DNA of 64,000 nt. Origin: Paracoccaceae bacterium. Its GTDB lineage: Bacteria > Pseudomonadota > Alphaproteobacteria > Rhodobacterales > Rhodobacteraceae. Shown piece by piece: positions 1-14,282 of the stretch. Numbering within the stretch: position 1 is the first letter of the stretch; the number at the start of each line of letters is the position of its first letter. The stretch spans positions 62,001 to 126,000 of the forward strand of contig JANSYL010000008.1 of the NCBI GenBank assembly GCA_024742455.1, given 5' to 3'. A model generated the notes under the pieces. The model saw nothing but the letters and a program-made list of their open reading frames with translations. It did no database searches and was not told where the DNA came from. A program made the position numbers and the translations under genes.

Positions 1-132
1 GTCTTCGACCCTCGTGGCGGGCCATGCATGCAGCCCTGCCTTGTTGAGCAGGATAATAGGCAAAATCGCAGGCTCGGGCAACGGTTCTGCACATGCGCCC
101 CGGGGGTGAGTCCGCCGGGACACAGGGCGGGT

Positions 133-483
133 TCAGCGGCCCAGGCAAACCCCCGATGCGATCAGGTCGCCATTCTCGGCGCGGGTGACAGCCCAGTCGC
201 CGGTCGTGGGGTCAAGGACCCATTCGACGGTGGAAAACCCGGTTTCCTCGATACAATGCCGCGTCGCGGGGTAACGGATGCTTTCGCGCGCCTCCTCGAG
301 GCTTGCCCCTTCGGCACGCGCGGTCACGGTGAAATCGCGGCGCGTCTCGCCGGTGTCCAGAAAGGCGCGATAGGGCAGCCCCACCCGGAAATATTCGGAC
401 CGGTTGGTGAAGCGTTCCACGGCGGTGCAGGCGCCGAGGCTGGCCAAAACGGTCACGATCACCGCACTGCGCATGATTGTCAT
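133..483 (-). CDS. Putative lipoprotein at the distal end of the nuo cluster
   Basis: The 116-residue protein has a hydrophobic N-terminus ending in a lipobox, LGAC, with the lipidated cysteine at residue 19, so it is probably anchored in a membrane facing the periplasm. The mature part is rich in charged residues and has one further Cys pair near the C-terminus (residues about 91 and 113). I recognise no domain. It lies on the same strand as nuoF and downstream of it, about 85 nt after a small gene, so it may be the last gene seen of the nuo transcript. An in-frame ATG at 474 is an alternative start. Confidence 0.75.
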   Translation of the reverse strand: MTIMRSAVIVTVLASLGACTAVERFTNRSEYFRVGLPYRAFLDTGETRRDFTVTARAEGASLEEARESIRYPATRHCIEETGFSTVEWVLDPTTGDWAVTRAENGDLIASGVCLGR

Positions 484-567
484 TGCTCACTCACCCTTAC
501 GGCCCAAATTCGCGCCTGCATATCCGCCAAAGGGGACCGCCCGCAAGGACCGCCCGGCCGCTGCAGC

Positions 568-738
568 TCAATCGGCGGCCTGGTGGCGCTGCACGATCCG
601 CGCAATCCGCGCAAATGCCTCGCTCCAGACCGGGCGGGCCGCAGGAGGCGCTTCAGTTTCGGCAGCGCCGTGCACGGCGCGGATACGATCCTCGGCTTCC
701 CGCATCGCGATATGGTGATCGACATGTCCGTGGCACAT
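568..738 (-). CDS. Small hypothetical protein (56 aa), nuo-linked
   Basis: A 56-codon gene starts at the ATG at 738, which is preceded by a good ribosome-binding site (GGGGAGAG, about 5 nt away). The longer open frame to 945 is arginine/proline-rich shadow sequence, so the short version is preferred. The product starts MCHGHVDHHIAMREAE: three histidines and a cysteine close together could bind a metal, but this is inference. The C-terminal half looks helical. It sits about 50 nt after the DUF3291 gene in the same direction. No function is assigned. Confidence 0.6.
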   Translation of the reverse strand: MCHGHVDHHIAMREAEDRIRAVHGAAETEAPPAARPVWSEAFARIARIVQRHQAAD

Positions 739-785
739 CGTGGCTCTCCCCGTTGGCCGAAAGGATGCGGCGCGGCGCGGCGAAG

Positions 786-1244
786 TCAATCCGCGACCGC
801 GACCTCGGCGAAGGTGAACACCTGCTCGGACGGCCCATGGGCCAGAAGCGCCTCGACCTTCTCGCGCGCCTCGGCGATGGTCGGACGATGGCCCTCGGGC
901 ACCCACCACAGCGCGTATCCCCGCAGGGCGTCCGGTTCGAACCATTCATCCCCACGCCGGAAGAACGCCCCGTGTACCGTCTTGTAAACGTAATCCTTCA
1001 ACGCCTCGGGCGTTTTCCACACTGAAAAGGATGCGATCACGCGGTCGTCTTCGATGAACATGGGCCAGCCCGCCGCGCGGGCGTTCTGGGCCTCTTCCCC
1101 GCAGTTCCACACATATCCCGGGCTCCGCCGCGCCAGCGCATTCACCTTGGGCACCGCCTCGACGAAGGGGGCGACCCTGGGATGGCCCACGGGCTTGCGC
1201 AATGTCGCCCAGTTGAAATGGGCGATATGGGTGCGCCCGGTCAC
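786..1244 (-). CDS. DUF3291 family protein
   Basis: The 152-residue product matches the DUF3291 pattern: an N-terminal [11 protein letters not shown] segment, a middle [19 protein letters not shown] segment, and the Trp/Gly-rich WWVPEGH segment near residue 120. These resemble the dimeric alpha/beta-barrel fold of antibiotic-biosynthesis-monooxygenase-like proteins. No enzymatic activity is established for the family. Translation starts at GTG 1244, overlapping the nuoF stop in a GTGA junction, which implies coupling to nuoF. Its place within the complex I operon is seen directly; any role in complex I is unknown. Confidence 0.8.
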   Translation of the reverse strand: MTGRTHIAHFNWATLRKPVGHPRVAPFVEAVPKVNALARRSPGYVWNCGEEAQNARAAGWPMFIEDDRVIASFSVWKTPEALKDYVYKTVHGAFFRRGDEWFEPDALRGYALWWVPEGHRPTIAEAREKVEALLAHGPSEQVFTFAEVAVAD

Positions 1245-2536
1245 TCCGCCGCGATTTCCACGGCACCGCCGCGTTTGACCTTGATGCGGTCCTCGATCTC
1301 GTGGCGGAAATGCCGGATCAGGCCCTGGATCGGCCAGGCCGCCGCATCGCCCAGCGCACAGATCGTGTGACCTTCGACCTGCTTGGTGACGTCCAGCAGC
1401 ATGTCGATTTCCCCGACCTCGGCCTCGCCCTTCACCAGCCGGTCCATCACCCGCATCATCCAGCCGGTGCCCTCGCGGCAGGGCGTGCACTGGCCACAGC
1501 TTTCGTGCTTGTAGAACGCGCTCAGCCGCCAGATCGCCTTGATGATGTCGGTGGACTTGTCCATCACGATCACCGCCGCCGTGCCCAGGCCCGATTTCTG
1601 CTCGCGCAGCCAGTCGAAATCCATGATCGCGCCCTCGCGCATCACCTCCGCCGGCAGGCAGGGCACCGACGATCCGCCCGGGATCACGGCCTTCAGGTTG
1701 TCCCAGCCACCCCGGATGCCGCCGCAATGGCGCTCGATCAGCTCGTCGAAGGGGATGCTCATCTCCTCCTCGACGACGCAGGGGTGGTTCACATGGCCCG
1801 AGATCGCGAACAGCTTGGTGCCTGCATTGTTGGGCCGGCCGAAGCCAGAAAACCACTCCGCGCCCCGGCGCAGGATCGTGGGCACCACCGCGATGCTTTC
1901 GACATTGTTGACCGTGGTCGGGCAGCCATAAAGGCCTGCGCCCGCCGGAAACGGCGGTTTCATCCGCGGCATGCCCTTCTTGCCCTCAAGGCTTTCCAGC
2001 AGCGCGGTTTCCTCGCCGCAGATATAGGCCCCTGCCCCGTGATGCAGGTAAAGGTCGAAATCCCACCCAGACCCGGCGGCGTTCTTGCCCAGAAGGCCCG
2101 CGTCGTAACACTCGTCGATCGCGGCCTGCAGCGCCTCGCGCTCGCGGATGTATTCACCCCGGATGTAGATATAGCTGACATGCGCCCCCATCGCGAAAGA
2201 CGCGATCAGGCACCCCTCGATCAGGGTATGGGGATCGTTGCGCATGATTTCCCGGTCCTTGCAGGTGCCGGGCTCGGATTCATCGGCATTGACCACCAGG
2301 TAGGACGGGCGGCCATCGCTTTCCTTCGGCATGAAGGACCATTTCAGCCCCGTGGGAAACCCCGCGCCGCCGCGCCCGCGCAGACCGCTGGCCTTCATGA
2401 TCTCCACGATCTTTTCCGGCCCCAGCCCCACGATGTCCTTGGTACCGTCCCAATGGCCGCGCGCCCTGGCGCCCTTCAGGGTCCGGTCATGCATACCGTA
2501 GAGATTGGTGAAAATCCGGTCTTTGTCCTGCAACAT
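1241..2536 (-). CDS. nuoF: NADH-quinone oxidoreductase subunit F (51 kDa)
   Basis: This 431-residue protein is the NADH-dehydrogenase subunit of the peripheral arm of complex I, where NADH is oxidised and electrons pass through FMN to the N3 [4Fe-4S] cluster. The glycine-rich [13 protein letters not shown] motif near residues 51-63 belongs to the nucleotide/FMN site. The cluster ligands are visible as C347, C350, C353 and C393 (CGQC-PC and a distal Cys in HTICALGD). Length is normal for the family. It follows nuoE and two accessory genes on the minus strand and is coupled at its stop to the DUF3291 gene. Confidence 0.98.
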   Translation of the reverse strand: MLQDKDRIFTNLYGMHDRTLKGARARGHWDGTKDIVGLGPEKIVEIMKASGLRGRGGAGFPTGLKWSFMPKESDGRPSYLVVNADESEPGTCKDREIMRNDPHTLIEGCLIASFAMGAHVSYIYIRGEYIREREALQAAIDECYDAGLLGKNAAGSGWDFDLYLHHGAGAYICGEETALLESLEGKKGMPRMKPPFPAGAGLYGCPTTVNNVESIAVVPTILRRGAEWFSGFGRPNNAGTKLFAISGHVNHPCVVEEEMSIPFDELIERHCGGIRGGWDNLKAVIPGGSSVPCLPAEVMREGAIMDFDWLREQKSGLGTAAVIVMDKSTDIIKAIWRLSAFYKHESCGQCTPCREGTGWMMRVMDRLVKGEAEVGEIDMLLDVTKQVEGHTICALGDAAAWPIQGLIRHFRHEIEDRIKVKRGGAVEIAAE

Positions 2537-2564
2537 GCTCGGGTCTGTCCTAGCTCGGGGTGGG

Positions 2565-2807
2565 TCAGGCGCCGTCTCGGTCGTCGCGCCGGGCTTTCCA
2601 GACGAAATACGTCACCGACAGCGCCCAGACCAGCCCGCCGATTGCGGCAAAATCGAACAGGAAGACAAATCGCGCGGGCAGGCCCAGCGCCCCGCCGGCC
2701 ACCTGCGCGCCCATCCAGAGCACCATCGTGGCCGCCATTACAATCGCGGCAAGCCGGATCTGGCGGCGGCGGGCGCGTTCGGCGGGGCTATGCTCGGGCG
2801 ATGACAT
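2565..2807 (-). CDS. DUF5337-like two-TM protein
   Basis: The 80-residue product has a charged N-terminus (ARRRQIR) followed by two hydrophobic segments, about residues 20-37 and 47-68, and a basic/acidic tail. It is therefore a small inner-membrane hairpin protein. Position and look fit DUF5337, a family found in rhodobacterial nuo operons, but this name comes from memory of context and not from a search. It lies 28 nt upstream of nuoF in the same direction. Confidence 0.7.
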   Translation of the reverse strand: MSSPEHSPAERARRRQIRLAAIVMAATMVLWMGAQVAGGALGLPARFVFLFDFAAIGGLVWALSVTYFVWKARRDDRDGA

Positions 2808-2837
2808 GATGCGCGCCGTTCTGCCCCAGCGCGCGGG

Positions 2838-3491
2838 TCAGGTCCAGACCCGCGCCTTGGCCTGGCCCACCAGGTCATGCCGGTCGCAGGTCTCGGCGAA
2901 GCCCGGGTATTTCTGATCCAGCCAGGCGATGTTTTCCGGTGTCAGGTCGGCGATCTGTTCGAAATGATAGATACCGATCACGTTCAGCGTCGCGGCCAGT
3001 TCCGGCCCGATCCCGGTCATCTCGACCAGGTCATCGGCCAGCCCCGCGCGCGGCCTGTCGAGCAGAACCGGCGTGATCTGCGCCAGCGGCCCGTCATCGG
3101 TATCGGCCAAGGGGTGCGCCTCGGCGGCGGTATCAGCGCCCCGATCATCCGGCGCATCACCGCCCGACACGATCTGCGGTGTCCAGGCCGGGGTGGCCGG
3201 CGCCGGTGCCGGGGCGGCGGGCACCTCCGGTTCGGCCACTGTGGCAGGCGCGGCGATCATCGGGTCTATCGGTGCGGGCGCCGCAGGGGGCAGCAGAGGC
3301 GTCGCCGGGTCGGGCAACCCGTGCCGGGCGCCGCGGGCAAACGCCGCCATCAATTCCGTCGGAAGTGTCAGGGTCAGCCTGACCCCCTGCAGCGCGGCGG
3401 TGCTGATCGCGGTCGCGCTGACGGTCATCAGGCTGGCCATGCTGCGCTGCGCGGCCAGGCCGCGCAGCACGAGATCGTTGAACAGGCTCAT
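2838..3491 (-). CDS. Protein with C-terminal helix-hairpin (H3TH-like) domain
   Basis: This 217-residue protein has an N-terminal phasin-like helical stretch, a Pro/Ala-rich low-complexity linker (about residues 60-145), and a C-terminal domain of about 65 residues with the core DLVEMTGIGPELAATLN. That core is the helix-hairpin-helix signature of the COG3743-type, flap-endonuclease-like H3TH domain. The same domain recurs in the next gene upstream and at the end of nuoE, so three copies lie within 2.5 kb. Its function is unknown; in this setting it may serve protein-protein contact and not DNA binding (inference). Confidence 0.8.
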   Translation of the reverse strand: MSLFNDLVLRGLAAQRSMASLMTVSATAISTAALQGVRLTLTLPTELMAAFARGARHGLPDPATPLLPPAAPAPIDPMIAAPATVAEPEVPAAPAPAPATPAWTPQIVSGGDAPDDRGADTAAEAHPLADTDDGPLAQITPVLLDRPRAGLADDLVEMTGIGPELAATLNVIGIYHFEQIADLTPENIAWLDQKYPGFAETCDRHDLVGQAKARVWT

Positions 3492-3543
3492 CTCAGTCCT
3501 CTCGGGTCAAGACGACGCCCCCCTCCCCAGGGTCATCGATCGG

Positions 3544-4155
3544 TTAGTAGACGTCGCCGTCCTCGACGCGCTGCGAAAACTCCGTCTCGCCGCCTGCCGC
3601 CAGGATCTTGGCCTGTTCGACCCAGCCGTCGCGGCTCACGCGGCCCTTGAAGCCTTCGAGGTTCTCGTCGACCCAGGCCACCTCGTCGGCGGTCCAGGAT
3701 GCGACCTGGTCGAAGTGGTAGAAGCCCAGCGAATGCAGCAGTTTCTCCAGCTTCGGCCCGACACCCTTGATCTGTTTCAGATCATCCGGCCCGCCGTCGC
3801 GCGCAGCGTCCAGCGCGGCGGGGCGGGTGCCCACGTCTGCGGCTGCGGGTGCGGGTTTCGCGGCAGCCTTGGGCTTTGCGGCGGGTTTCGGCGCCGGCGC
3901 GGGGGCGGATTTGGCGGCGGTCGGGGCCGCGGCCTTGCCGGCACTGCCCGGCTCCACCGGACCTTCCATCGACCGGCACATCGTCAATTGCAAAAGCAGG
4001 CCGAGCGCGGCGAAGACCAGAAGGCCGATGAACGCCCCCTGGATGAACAACCATTCAGCGAAAAAGAACAAACCCAGCGTTGTGGCCAGACCGGCGACAA
4101 CCCCGATCCCCCAACACACGATGGCGCAGGTAAAGCTGCCCGTATTGGATTCCAT
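3544..4155 (-). CDS. Membrane protein with C-terminal helix-hairpin (H3TH-like) domain
   Basis: The product (203 aa from ATG 4155) has two hydrophobic segments at about residues 10-30 and 36-56, an Ala/Pro/Lys-rich linker, and a C-terminal H3TH-type domain with core DDLKQIKGVGPKLEKLLHS. ATG 4155 is preferred over GTG 4161 because the GAGGG site lies 9 nt before the ATG but only 3 nt before the GTG. It is a paralogue of the neighbouring domain protein and of the NuoE tail. It probably sits in the inner membrane with the hairpin domain cytoplasmic. Its role in complex I assembly or stability is not known. Confidence 0.8.
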   Translation of the reverse strand: MESNTGSFTCAIVCWGIGVVAGLATTLGLFFFAEWLFIQGAFIGLLVFAALGLLLQLTMCRSMEGPVEPGSAGKAAAPTAAKSAPAPAPKPAAKPKAAAKPAPAAADVGTRPAALDAARDGGPDDLKQIKGVGPKLEKLLHSLGFYHFDQVASWTADEVAWVDENLEGFKGRVSRDGWVEQAKILAAGGETEFSQRVEDGDVY

Positions 4156-4274
4156 GATCACGATCCCTCAGTTTCTTGTGTCCTCCGAGGGCCTTTTAAC
4201 GCCATTTTCGGGCTTTGTCTGCGCCCAATTGGGCGTTTTGACGCGGACGTTGCAGGACGCCCGCAGATGCAAGC

Positions 4275-5267
4275 CTAGGCCTCGGCGGCCATTGCACGGG
4301 CCTGTTCGATCCAGCCATCCCGCGCGATCCGGCCCTTGAACTTCAGCCGTGCGTCGACCCATGCGACCTGCGCCGGGGTCCAGGCGGCGATCTGGTCAAA
4401 GTGATAGAACCCAAGCTCGTGCAGCAACCCTTCCAGCTGAGGGCCGACCCCGGTGATGCGCTTGAGATCATCGGCCCCGCGCCCTTCGCGCGGGCCGGTC
4501 AGGCGCTCCGGCTCCGCCTCCTCCACCTCCGGCTCGGCCAGCATTGCATCGCCGCCCGACTGCCTGCCCCAGTTGGCCTTGAGCGGCACCTCGGTCCCGT
4601 CGATGCGCTTGATGGTGTCACGGGTATCGCTGGCCAGCCGGGCCGAGGCGTTCAGGCTGTCGCGCCCGGCCTCGTGATCCTTCAGGCTGGTCAGCCCGCC
4701 CAGGGGTTCGGACGCATAGCGGCCGTTCTGCGGCCCCGGCGTGGGCACCTCACCGGCGGCCAGCCTGTCGATCAGACCGGCGAAGCTGTCGGCGGTCAGG
4801 TCCTCGTAGTAATCCTTGCCGATCTGTGCCATCGGCGCGTTGGCGCAGGCGCCCAGGCATTCGACCTCTTCCCAGGAAAATTTGCCATCCTCGGAAACCT
4901 GGTGCGGGCGCTTCGCGATCTTGTCACGGCAGACCGCGATCAGGTCTTCGGCCCCGCAGATCATGCAGGATGTCGTGCCGCAGACCTGGATATGGGCGAC
5001 GCTGCCCACCGGCTGCAGCTGGAACATGAAATAGAAGGTCGCGACCTCCAGACCCCGGATATGCGCCATGCCCAACATATCGCAGACATGCTCGATCGCC
5101 GGGCGGCTCAGCCAACCCTCCTGCTCCTGCGCGCGCCAGAGCAGCGGGATGATGGCAGACGCCTGGCGCCCCTCGGGGTATTTCGTGATCTGCGCCTCCG
5201 CCCAGGCCTGGTTGGCGGGCGTGAAGGCGAAACTGTCGGGCTGGTCGGGGTGCAGGCGGCGGAGCAT
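4275..5267 (-). CDS. nuoE: NADH-quinone oxidoreductase subunit E (24 kDa) with C-terminal H3TH extension
   Basis: The first ~160 residues are the thioredoxin-like NuoE subunit holding the N1a [2Fe-2S] cluster, with ligands C96, C101, C137 and C141. The protein is 330 residues, roughly twice the usual 160-220. The extension contains a variable linker and, from about residue 258, a helix-hairpin domain ([19 protein letters not shown]) homologous to those in the two following genes. The fold addition is seen directly; that it anchors an accessory factor to complex I is inference. About 95 nt separate it from nuoD, occupied by an intergenic repeat. Confidence 0.97.
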   Translation of the reverse strand: MLRRLHPDQPDSFAFTPANQAWAEAQITKYPEGRQASAIIPLLWRAQEQEGWLSRPAIEHVCDMLGMAHIRGLEVATFYFMFQLQPVGSVAHIQVCGTTSCMICGAEDLIAVCRDKIAKRPHQVSEDGKFSWEEVECLGACANAPMAQIGKDYYEDLTADSFAGLIDRLAAGEVPTPGPQNGRYASEPLGGLTSLKDHEAGRDSLNASARLASDTRDTIKRIDGTEVPLKANWGRQSGGDAMLAEPEVEEAEPERLTGPREGRGADDLKRITGVGPQLEGLLHELGFYHFDQIAAWTPAQVAWVDARLKFKGRIARDGWIEQARAMAAEA

Positions 5268-5310
5268 CGGGTCGTCCTTGATCTGTCGGGCCGGGGCACG
5301 CGGGGCGGCG

Positions 5311-5349
5311 TCGGATGCCTCCGGCGGAGGTATTTGGAAAGCAAAGAGG
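5311..5349 (-). repeat. Intergenic GTATTT/AAAG repeat, copy between nuoD and nuoE
   Basis: On the plus strand it reads CCTCCGGCGGAGG then TATTTGGAAAGCAAAGAG. The palindrome plus A-rich arm recurs, in either orientation, at about ten intergenic sites in this window. It fills most of the gap between nuoD and nuoE. Function is unknown. Confidence 0.75.
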
Positions 5350-5363
5350 GGCGGGGGCGGGCC

Positions 5364-6587
5364 CTACCTGTCGACCTCCCCGAACACGATATCGAGACTG
5401 CCGAGGATCGCCGATACATCCGCCAGCTGGTGGCCCTTGCACAGGTAATCCATCGCCTGCAGATGCGCGAAGCCCGGCGCGCGCAGTTTCGCGCGATAGG
5501 GTTTGTTGGTGCCATCGGCCACAAGGTAGACGCCGAACTCGCCCTTGGGGGCCTCGACGGCGGCATAGATCTCGCCCTCGGGCACGTGGAAGCCCTCGGT
5601 GTAAAGCTTGAAGTGATGGATTAGCGCCTCCATCGAGGTCTTCATCTCGGCGCGCGGCGGCGGGCTGATCTTGCCGCGGGTCATCACGTCGCCCTTGTTC
5701 GCAGGGTCGCGCAGCTTTTCGCAGGCCTGGTGGATGATGTGGATCGACTGGCGCATCTCCTCCATCCGGCAGAGGTAGCGGTCGTAGCAATCGCCGTTCT
5801 TGCCGACGGGAATCTGGAACTCGAACTCGTCATAGCATTCATAGGGCTGCGCACGGCGCAAATCCCAGGCCAGACCTGATCCGCGCGCCATCACGCCGGA
5901 AAACGCCCAGTCCTGGATATCCTCCTCGGTCACGACGCCGATATCGACATTGCGCTGCTTGAAGATGCGGTTTTCCGTCAGCAGCCCGTCGATATCGTCG
6001 AGCACCGTGGGGAACTCTTTCGCCCATTGGTCGATATCGTCGATCAGGTCGGGCGGCAGGTCCTGATGCACGCCGCCGGGCCGGAAATAGGCCGCGTGCA
6101 GCCGCGCGCCCGAGGCGCGTTCGTAGAAGATCATCAGCTTCTCACGCTCCTCGAACCCCCAGAGCGGGGGCGTCAGCGCGCCGACATCCATCGCCTGCGT
6201 CGTGACGTTCAGCAGGTGGTTCAGGATGCGCCCGATCTCGCAATACAGAACGCGGATCAGCTGCGCCCGGCGCGGCACCGGGGTTTTCGTCAGCCGCTCG
6301 ATCGCCAGGCACCAGGCATGTTCCTGGTTCATCGTGCCCACGTAATCCAGCCGGTCGAAATAGGGCAGGTTCTGCAGGTAGGTCCGGCTTTCCATCAGCT
6401 TCTCGGTCCCGCGATGCAGCAGGCCGATATGCGGGTCGCAGCGTTCGCAGATCTCGCCGTCCAGCTCCAGCACCAGCCGCAGCACGCCATGCGCCGCCGG
6501 GTGCTGCGGGCCGAAATTGATGTTGAAGTTGCGGATCTGCTGTTCGCCGGTCAGCGCGTCGTCGAACCCTTTTGAGCCGTCCATCAT
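5364..6587 (-). CDS. nuoD: NADH-quinone oxidoreductase subunit D (49 kDa)
   Basis: This 407-residue subunit forms, with NuoB, the ubiquinone-binding pocket at the base of the peripheral arm. The conserved segments [18 protein letters not shown] (about residues 24-41), [14 protein letters not shown] and a C-terminal VFGEVDR are present, and the length is typical of the 49-kDa family related to [NiFe]-hydrogenase large subunits. Two in-frame ATGs (6587, 6584) follow a GAGG site; the first is used. It starts 4 nt after an NTF2-like gene and precedes nuoE. Confidence 0.98.
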   Translation of the reverse strand: MMDGSKGFDDALTGEQQIRNFNINFGPQHPAAHGVLRLVLELDGEICERCDPHIGLLHRGTEKLMESRTYLQNLPYFDRLDYVGTMNQEHAWCLAIERLTKTPVPRRAQLIRVLYCEIGRILNHLLNVTTQAMDVGALTPPLWGFEEREKLMIFYERASGARLHAAYFRPGGVHQDLPPDLIDDIDQWAKEFPTVLDDIDGLLTENRIFKQRNVDIGVVTEEDIQDWAFSGVMARGSGLAWDLRRAQPYECYDEFEFQIPVGKNGDCYDRYLCRMEEMRQSIHIIHQACEKLRDPANKGDVMTRGKISPPPRAEMKTSMEALIHHFKLYTEGFHVPEGEIYAAVEAPKGEFGVYLVADGTNKPYRAKLRAPGFAHLQAMDYLCKGHQLADVSAILGSLDIVFGEVDR

Positions 6588-6591
6588 CGCC

Positions 6592-6975
6592 TCACCCTTT
6601 CGCGTCCAGTGTCTCCGCCACGCGGAACACCTTGGTCAGCAATTTCCATTGGCCGTCCTGTCTGACGAACCCCAGGTGGTCCTCGTAGCGCGCGGGCGGC
6701 ACGTCGACCCACAGATGCACGCGCGCGATCTGGTCGCCCGCCACGTCCAGGTCCATGATCCCGTAGGACGCCGCACCGTCAAAGGGCTGCCGCCCCCGGA
6801 CCCGGTCCAGATAGGCCGCCTTGTCCCAGAAGGTGGCGCCGTCCTCGCCGATCAGGGTCATCTGGAACCGGTCATGGCACATCGTCTCGAACACCTCGGC
6901 GCGGGCGAAATACACCGCCTCGGCATAGGCTTCGGCCTGCGCCATCACCTCCGCATGGGCCGGGGTCCCGCTCAC
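6592..6975 (-). CDS. NTF2/SnoaL-like protein within the nuo operon
   Basis: The 127-residue protein has the layout of the NTF2-like (SnoaL / putative lumazine-binding) cone fold: an N-terminal helical pair, a mid-protein [23 protein letters not shown] segment split by strands, and the terminal [12 protein letters not shown] strand pair. It lies between nuoC and nuoD and starts at GTG overlapping the nuoC stop (GTGA), so it is translationally coupled. No catalytic residues can be named. This gene is not a standard complex I subunit; a role in assembly is only a guess from its position. Confidence 0.75.
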   Translation of the reverse strand: MSGTPAHAEVMAQAEAYAEAVYFARAEVFETMCHDRFQMTLIGEDGATFWDKAAYLDRVRGRQPFDGAASYGIMDLDVAGDQIARVHLWVDVPPARYEDHLGFVRQDGQWKLLTKVFRVAETLDAKG

Positions 6976-7583
6976 GCCTTTTCCTCCGCCTTCTCATCAC
7001 CGGGCAGCACGTATTCCGCGCCCTCCCAGGGGCTCATGAAATCGAACTGGCGGTATTCCTGAACCAGCTTCACCGGCTCGTAGACCACCCGCTTCAGCTC
7101 ATCGTCATAGCGCACCTCGGTATAGCCGGTGGTCGGGAAATCCTTGCGCAGGGGATGCCCGCGGAACCCGTAGTCGGTCAGGATGCGGCGCAGGTCGGCA
7201 TTGCCCGCGAACAGGATGCCGAACATGTCGTAGACCTCGCGCTCATACCACCCGGCGGCAGCGTGCGTGCCGGTGACCGAGGGCACGATATCCTCCTCCC
7301 GCACGGCGGCCTTCAGGCGTACGCGGTGGTTCTGATACATGCTCAGGAAATGCCACACGACGTCGAACCGCCGGTCGCGCGCGGGGTGGTCGACGGCGGT
7401 GATATCGACCAGCGTGGAAAACCGGCAGGTCGCGTCCCGCTTCATCCATTCGATCACGTCTGCGGCCGTGGCGGCGGTGATCTCCACCGTCAGCTCACCA
7501 TGATCCGACACCTCGTAGCCGATCACGGCATCGGCCTGCCGGTCGGCGATATGCTGGCCCAGTTCCTTCAGCGCGGCGGTCAT
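6972..7583 (-). CDS. nuoC: NADH-quinone oxidoreductase subunit C (30 kDa)
   Basis: The 203-residue protein is the 30-kDa structural subunit of the peripheral arm. The family signature is visible as [15 protein letters not shown] followed by the [19 protein letters not shown] region at about residues 117-150. It has no cofactor. It begins 9 nt after nuoB and its stop overlaps the GTG of the NTF2-like gene. The C-terminus carries a short acidic tail ending in EEKA. Confidence 0.98.
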   Translation of the reverse strand: MTAALKELGQHIADRQADAVIGYEVSDHGELTVEITAATAADVIEWMKRDATCRFSTLVDITAVDHPARDRRFDVVWHFLSMYQNHRVRLKAAVREEDIVPSVTGTHAAAGWYEREVYDMFGILFAGNADLRRILTDYGFRGHPLRKDFPTTGYTEVRYDDELKRVVYEPVKLVQEYRQFDFMSPWEGAEYVLPGDEKAEEKA

Positions 7584-7592
7584 GGCGTCCCC

Positions 7593-10015
<2,423 letters not shown>

Positions 10016-10292
10016 GTCAAACTCGTAAAGTAAATCTATCTGGAACCTTACCTTAGATAAGCCGCTTTTGAAGGCTTGCGTAAAGCGAAAGTGTCCGACT
10101 CACGGTTGAGTAGATTCTTAGACCAAGTGCTCATCGCAGGATTGGTAGATCAACAAGCTAGCGGCAGCATGATCCACGCTGCCGCCTTGCAAAATGGAAC
10201 TAATCTCGTGGGTGCGTCGAATACTGCTTGTGACGGGCTGCACTGCAGCGGTCGCGCTCAGGCTTAAGGTCCGCTATCGGCCACCACCCCCC
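10016..10292. other. Non-coding region upstream of the RT gene, candidate ncRNA
   Basis: No credible gene is seen here. An 8-bp perfect stem, GCGGCAGC/GCTGCCGC with a 9-nt loop, lies at 10161-10185. The AT-rich base use of the RT gene continues to about 10200 and the GC-rich style returns after 10260. Several defence RTs are encoded beside a non-coding RNA, so this segment is the obvious place for one, but nothing in the sequence proves transcription. Confidence 0.35.
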
Positions 10293-10883
10293 TCACCGCC
10301 CCTTCTCCCCCAACGCCTCCATCTCCCGTAACAACCGCTCCACCGCGCCCTCCTTCGGGTCCGACGCCCCGGCGAACCACGTCACCCGCACAGGCCGAAA
10401 CCCCACGAAGCCCAGCACCTGCCCCCGCATCTGCCGCAGCACCGCGTCGCCATAAGCCAGGCGCAGGAAGGCGCGCGGGGTGTCGGATGTGATCACCACC
10501 CGTGCCGTGCGTCCGGTCAGCAGGGGTTTGGGCAGGCCGATGGGCGTCGTTTCCTCGGTCGAAAACGTGCGCCCCGGCACCAGCACCCGGTCGATCCAGC
10601 CTTTCAGCTTCGCGGGCGGCCCGCCCCACCAGAGCGGGAAGGCCAGCACGAAATGGCTGCACCATTCGAGGTTTTCCAGCGCCTCCTCCAGCACCGGCTC
10701 CATCGGTTTGACGCTGTCATACCCGGCGATCCCCCGGTCGATGTCGAAACTCAGATCGGACAACTGGCTCAGCCGCACGTCATGCCCCGCCGCTTCGGCC
10801 GCCTCGGCATAGCGGGCCATCGCCTGCCGGGTGATCGAGGCCGGGCCGGGATGGCCGTTCAGGATGAAGATGCGTTCAGCCAT
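10293..10883 (-). CDS. Flavodoxin-fold NAD(P)H dehydrogenase (quinone)
   Basis: The 196-residue protein matches the MdaB/KefF-type flavodoxin-fold quinone reductase family. It has an N-terminal FILNGHP phosphate-binding segment (residues 5-11), the mid-protein FPLWWGGPPAKLKGWIDRV motif (about 83-101), and a two-electron reductase length. It would bind FMN or FAD and reduce quinones with NAD(P)H in the cytoplasm. It lies between nuoA and the RT gene on the same strand. Whether it entered with the RT is unclear: its base composition is GC-rich like the host, unlike the RT. Confidence 0.88.
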   Translation of the reverse strand: MAERIFILNGHPGPASITRQAMARYAEAAEAAGHDVRLSQLSDLSFDIDRGIAGYDSVKPMEPVLEEALENLEWCSHFVLAFPLWWGGPPAKLKGWIDRVLVPGRTFSTEETTPIGLPKPLLTGRTARVVITSDTPRAFLRLAYGDAVLRQMRGQVLGFVGFRPVRVTWFAGASDPKEGAVERLLREMEALGEKGR

Positions 10884-10996
10884 GGGCGCGCCACGCCGCC
10901 GAAAAGCTGAAGATCAGGTTAACGAAACCGACTTTCGCGTCTGGAAACAATGGCATGGTCCGAATGCTCAACCTTAGGCACCCGGCCCGCGCCGCC

Positions 10997-11362
10997 TCAT
11001 TCCCACTCCAGCGCGCCCTTTTTCCATTCATAGGCAAAGCCCACGGTCAGCACGGCCAGGAACACCATCATCGACCAGAACGCGGCATCGGTCAGGTCGG
11101 GAAAGGCCACGGCCCAGGGGAACAGGAAGGCGATTTCCAGGTCGAAGATGATGAACAGGATCGACACGAGGTAGAACCGCACGTCGAATTTCATCCGCGC
11201 ATCGTCGAAGGCGTTGAACCCGCATTCATAGGCGCTGACCTTTTCGGGGTCGGGGTTGCGGACGGCGATCACCACGGCGGCCAGGATCAACAGCAGCCCC
11301 AGCCCGATGGCCAGCGCCAGCAGGATCAGGATCGGGGCGTAATTGCTCAGCAACTCTTGCAT
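10997..11362 (-). CDS. nuoA: NADH-quinone oxidoreductase subunit A
   Basis: The 121-residue membrane subunit of complex I has three transmembrane helices (about 9-31, 64-84, 90-110). The signature [19 protein letters not shown] lies in the loop between helix 1 and 2, with the conserved Cys involved in the active/deactive transition region in homologues. ATG 11362 fits family length; the upstream extension to 11416 is not conserved-looking. It should be followed directly by nuoB but is instead separated from it by the quinone reductase and RT genes. Confidence 0.97.
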   Translation of the reverse strand: MQELLSNYAPILILLALAIGLGLLLILAAVVIAVRNPDPEKVSAYECGFNAFDDARMKFDVRFYLVSILFIIFDLEIAFLFPWAVAFPDLTDAAFWSMMVFLAVLTVGFAYEWKKGALEWE

Positions 11363-11428
11363 GGCCCCGGTGTAGGATGCCCGCCCCGAGCGGTCAACGG
11401 GGCCCGGGTGCGGCAAAGCGGGAAGGGA

Positions 11429-14204
<2,776 letters not shown>

Positions 14205-14282
14205 CTTGTCCGTCCTCCCTGGCCGCCCCGCCTTGTGCGCGTCCGGGTGCGGCATGCAGGGCAGGCTAGCACGAAGGACCGA

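Noticed and set aside
1-132. Start of nuoG or another gene downstream of the lipoprotein
   Set aside because: Short frames exist on the minus strand but none resembles NuoG or has a convincing start within these bases.
10076-10267. A 63-codon plus-strand frame upstream of the RT gene
   Set aside because: There is no ribosome-binding site, the start is not ATG, and there is no recognised motif. It overlaps the hairpin region considered as possible ncRNA.
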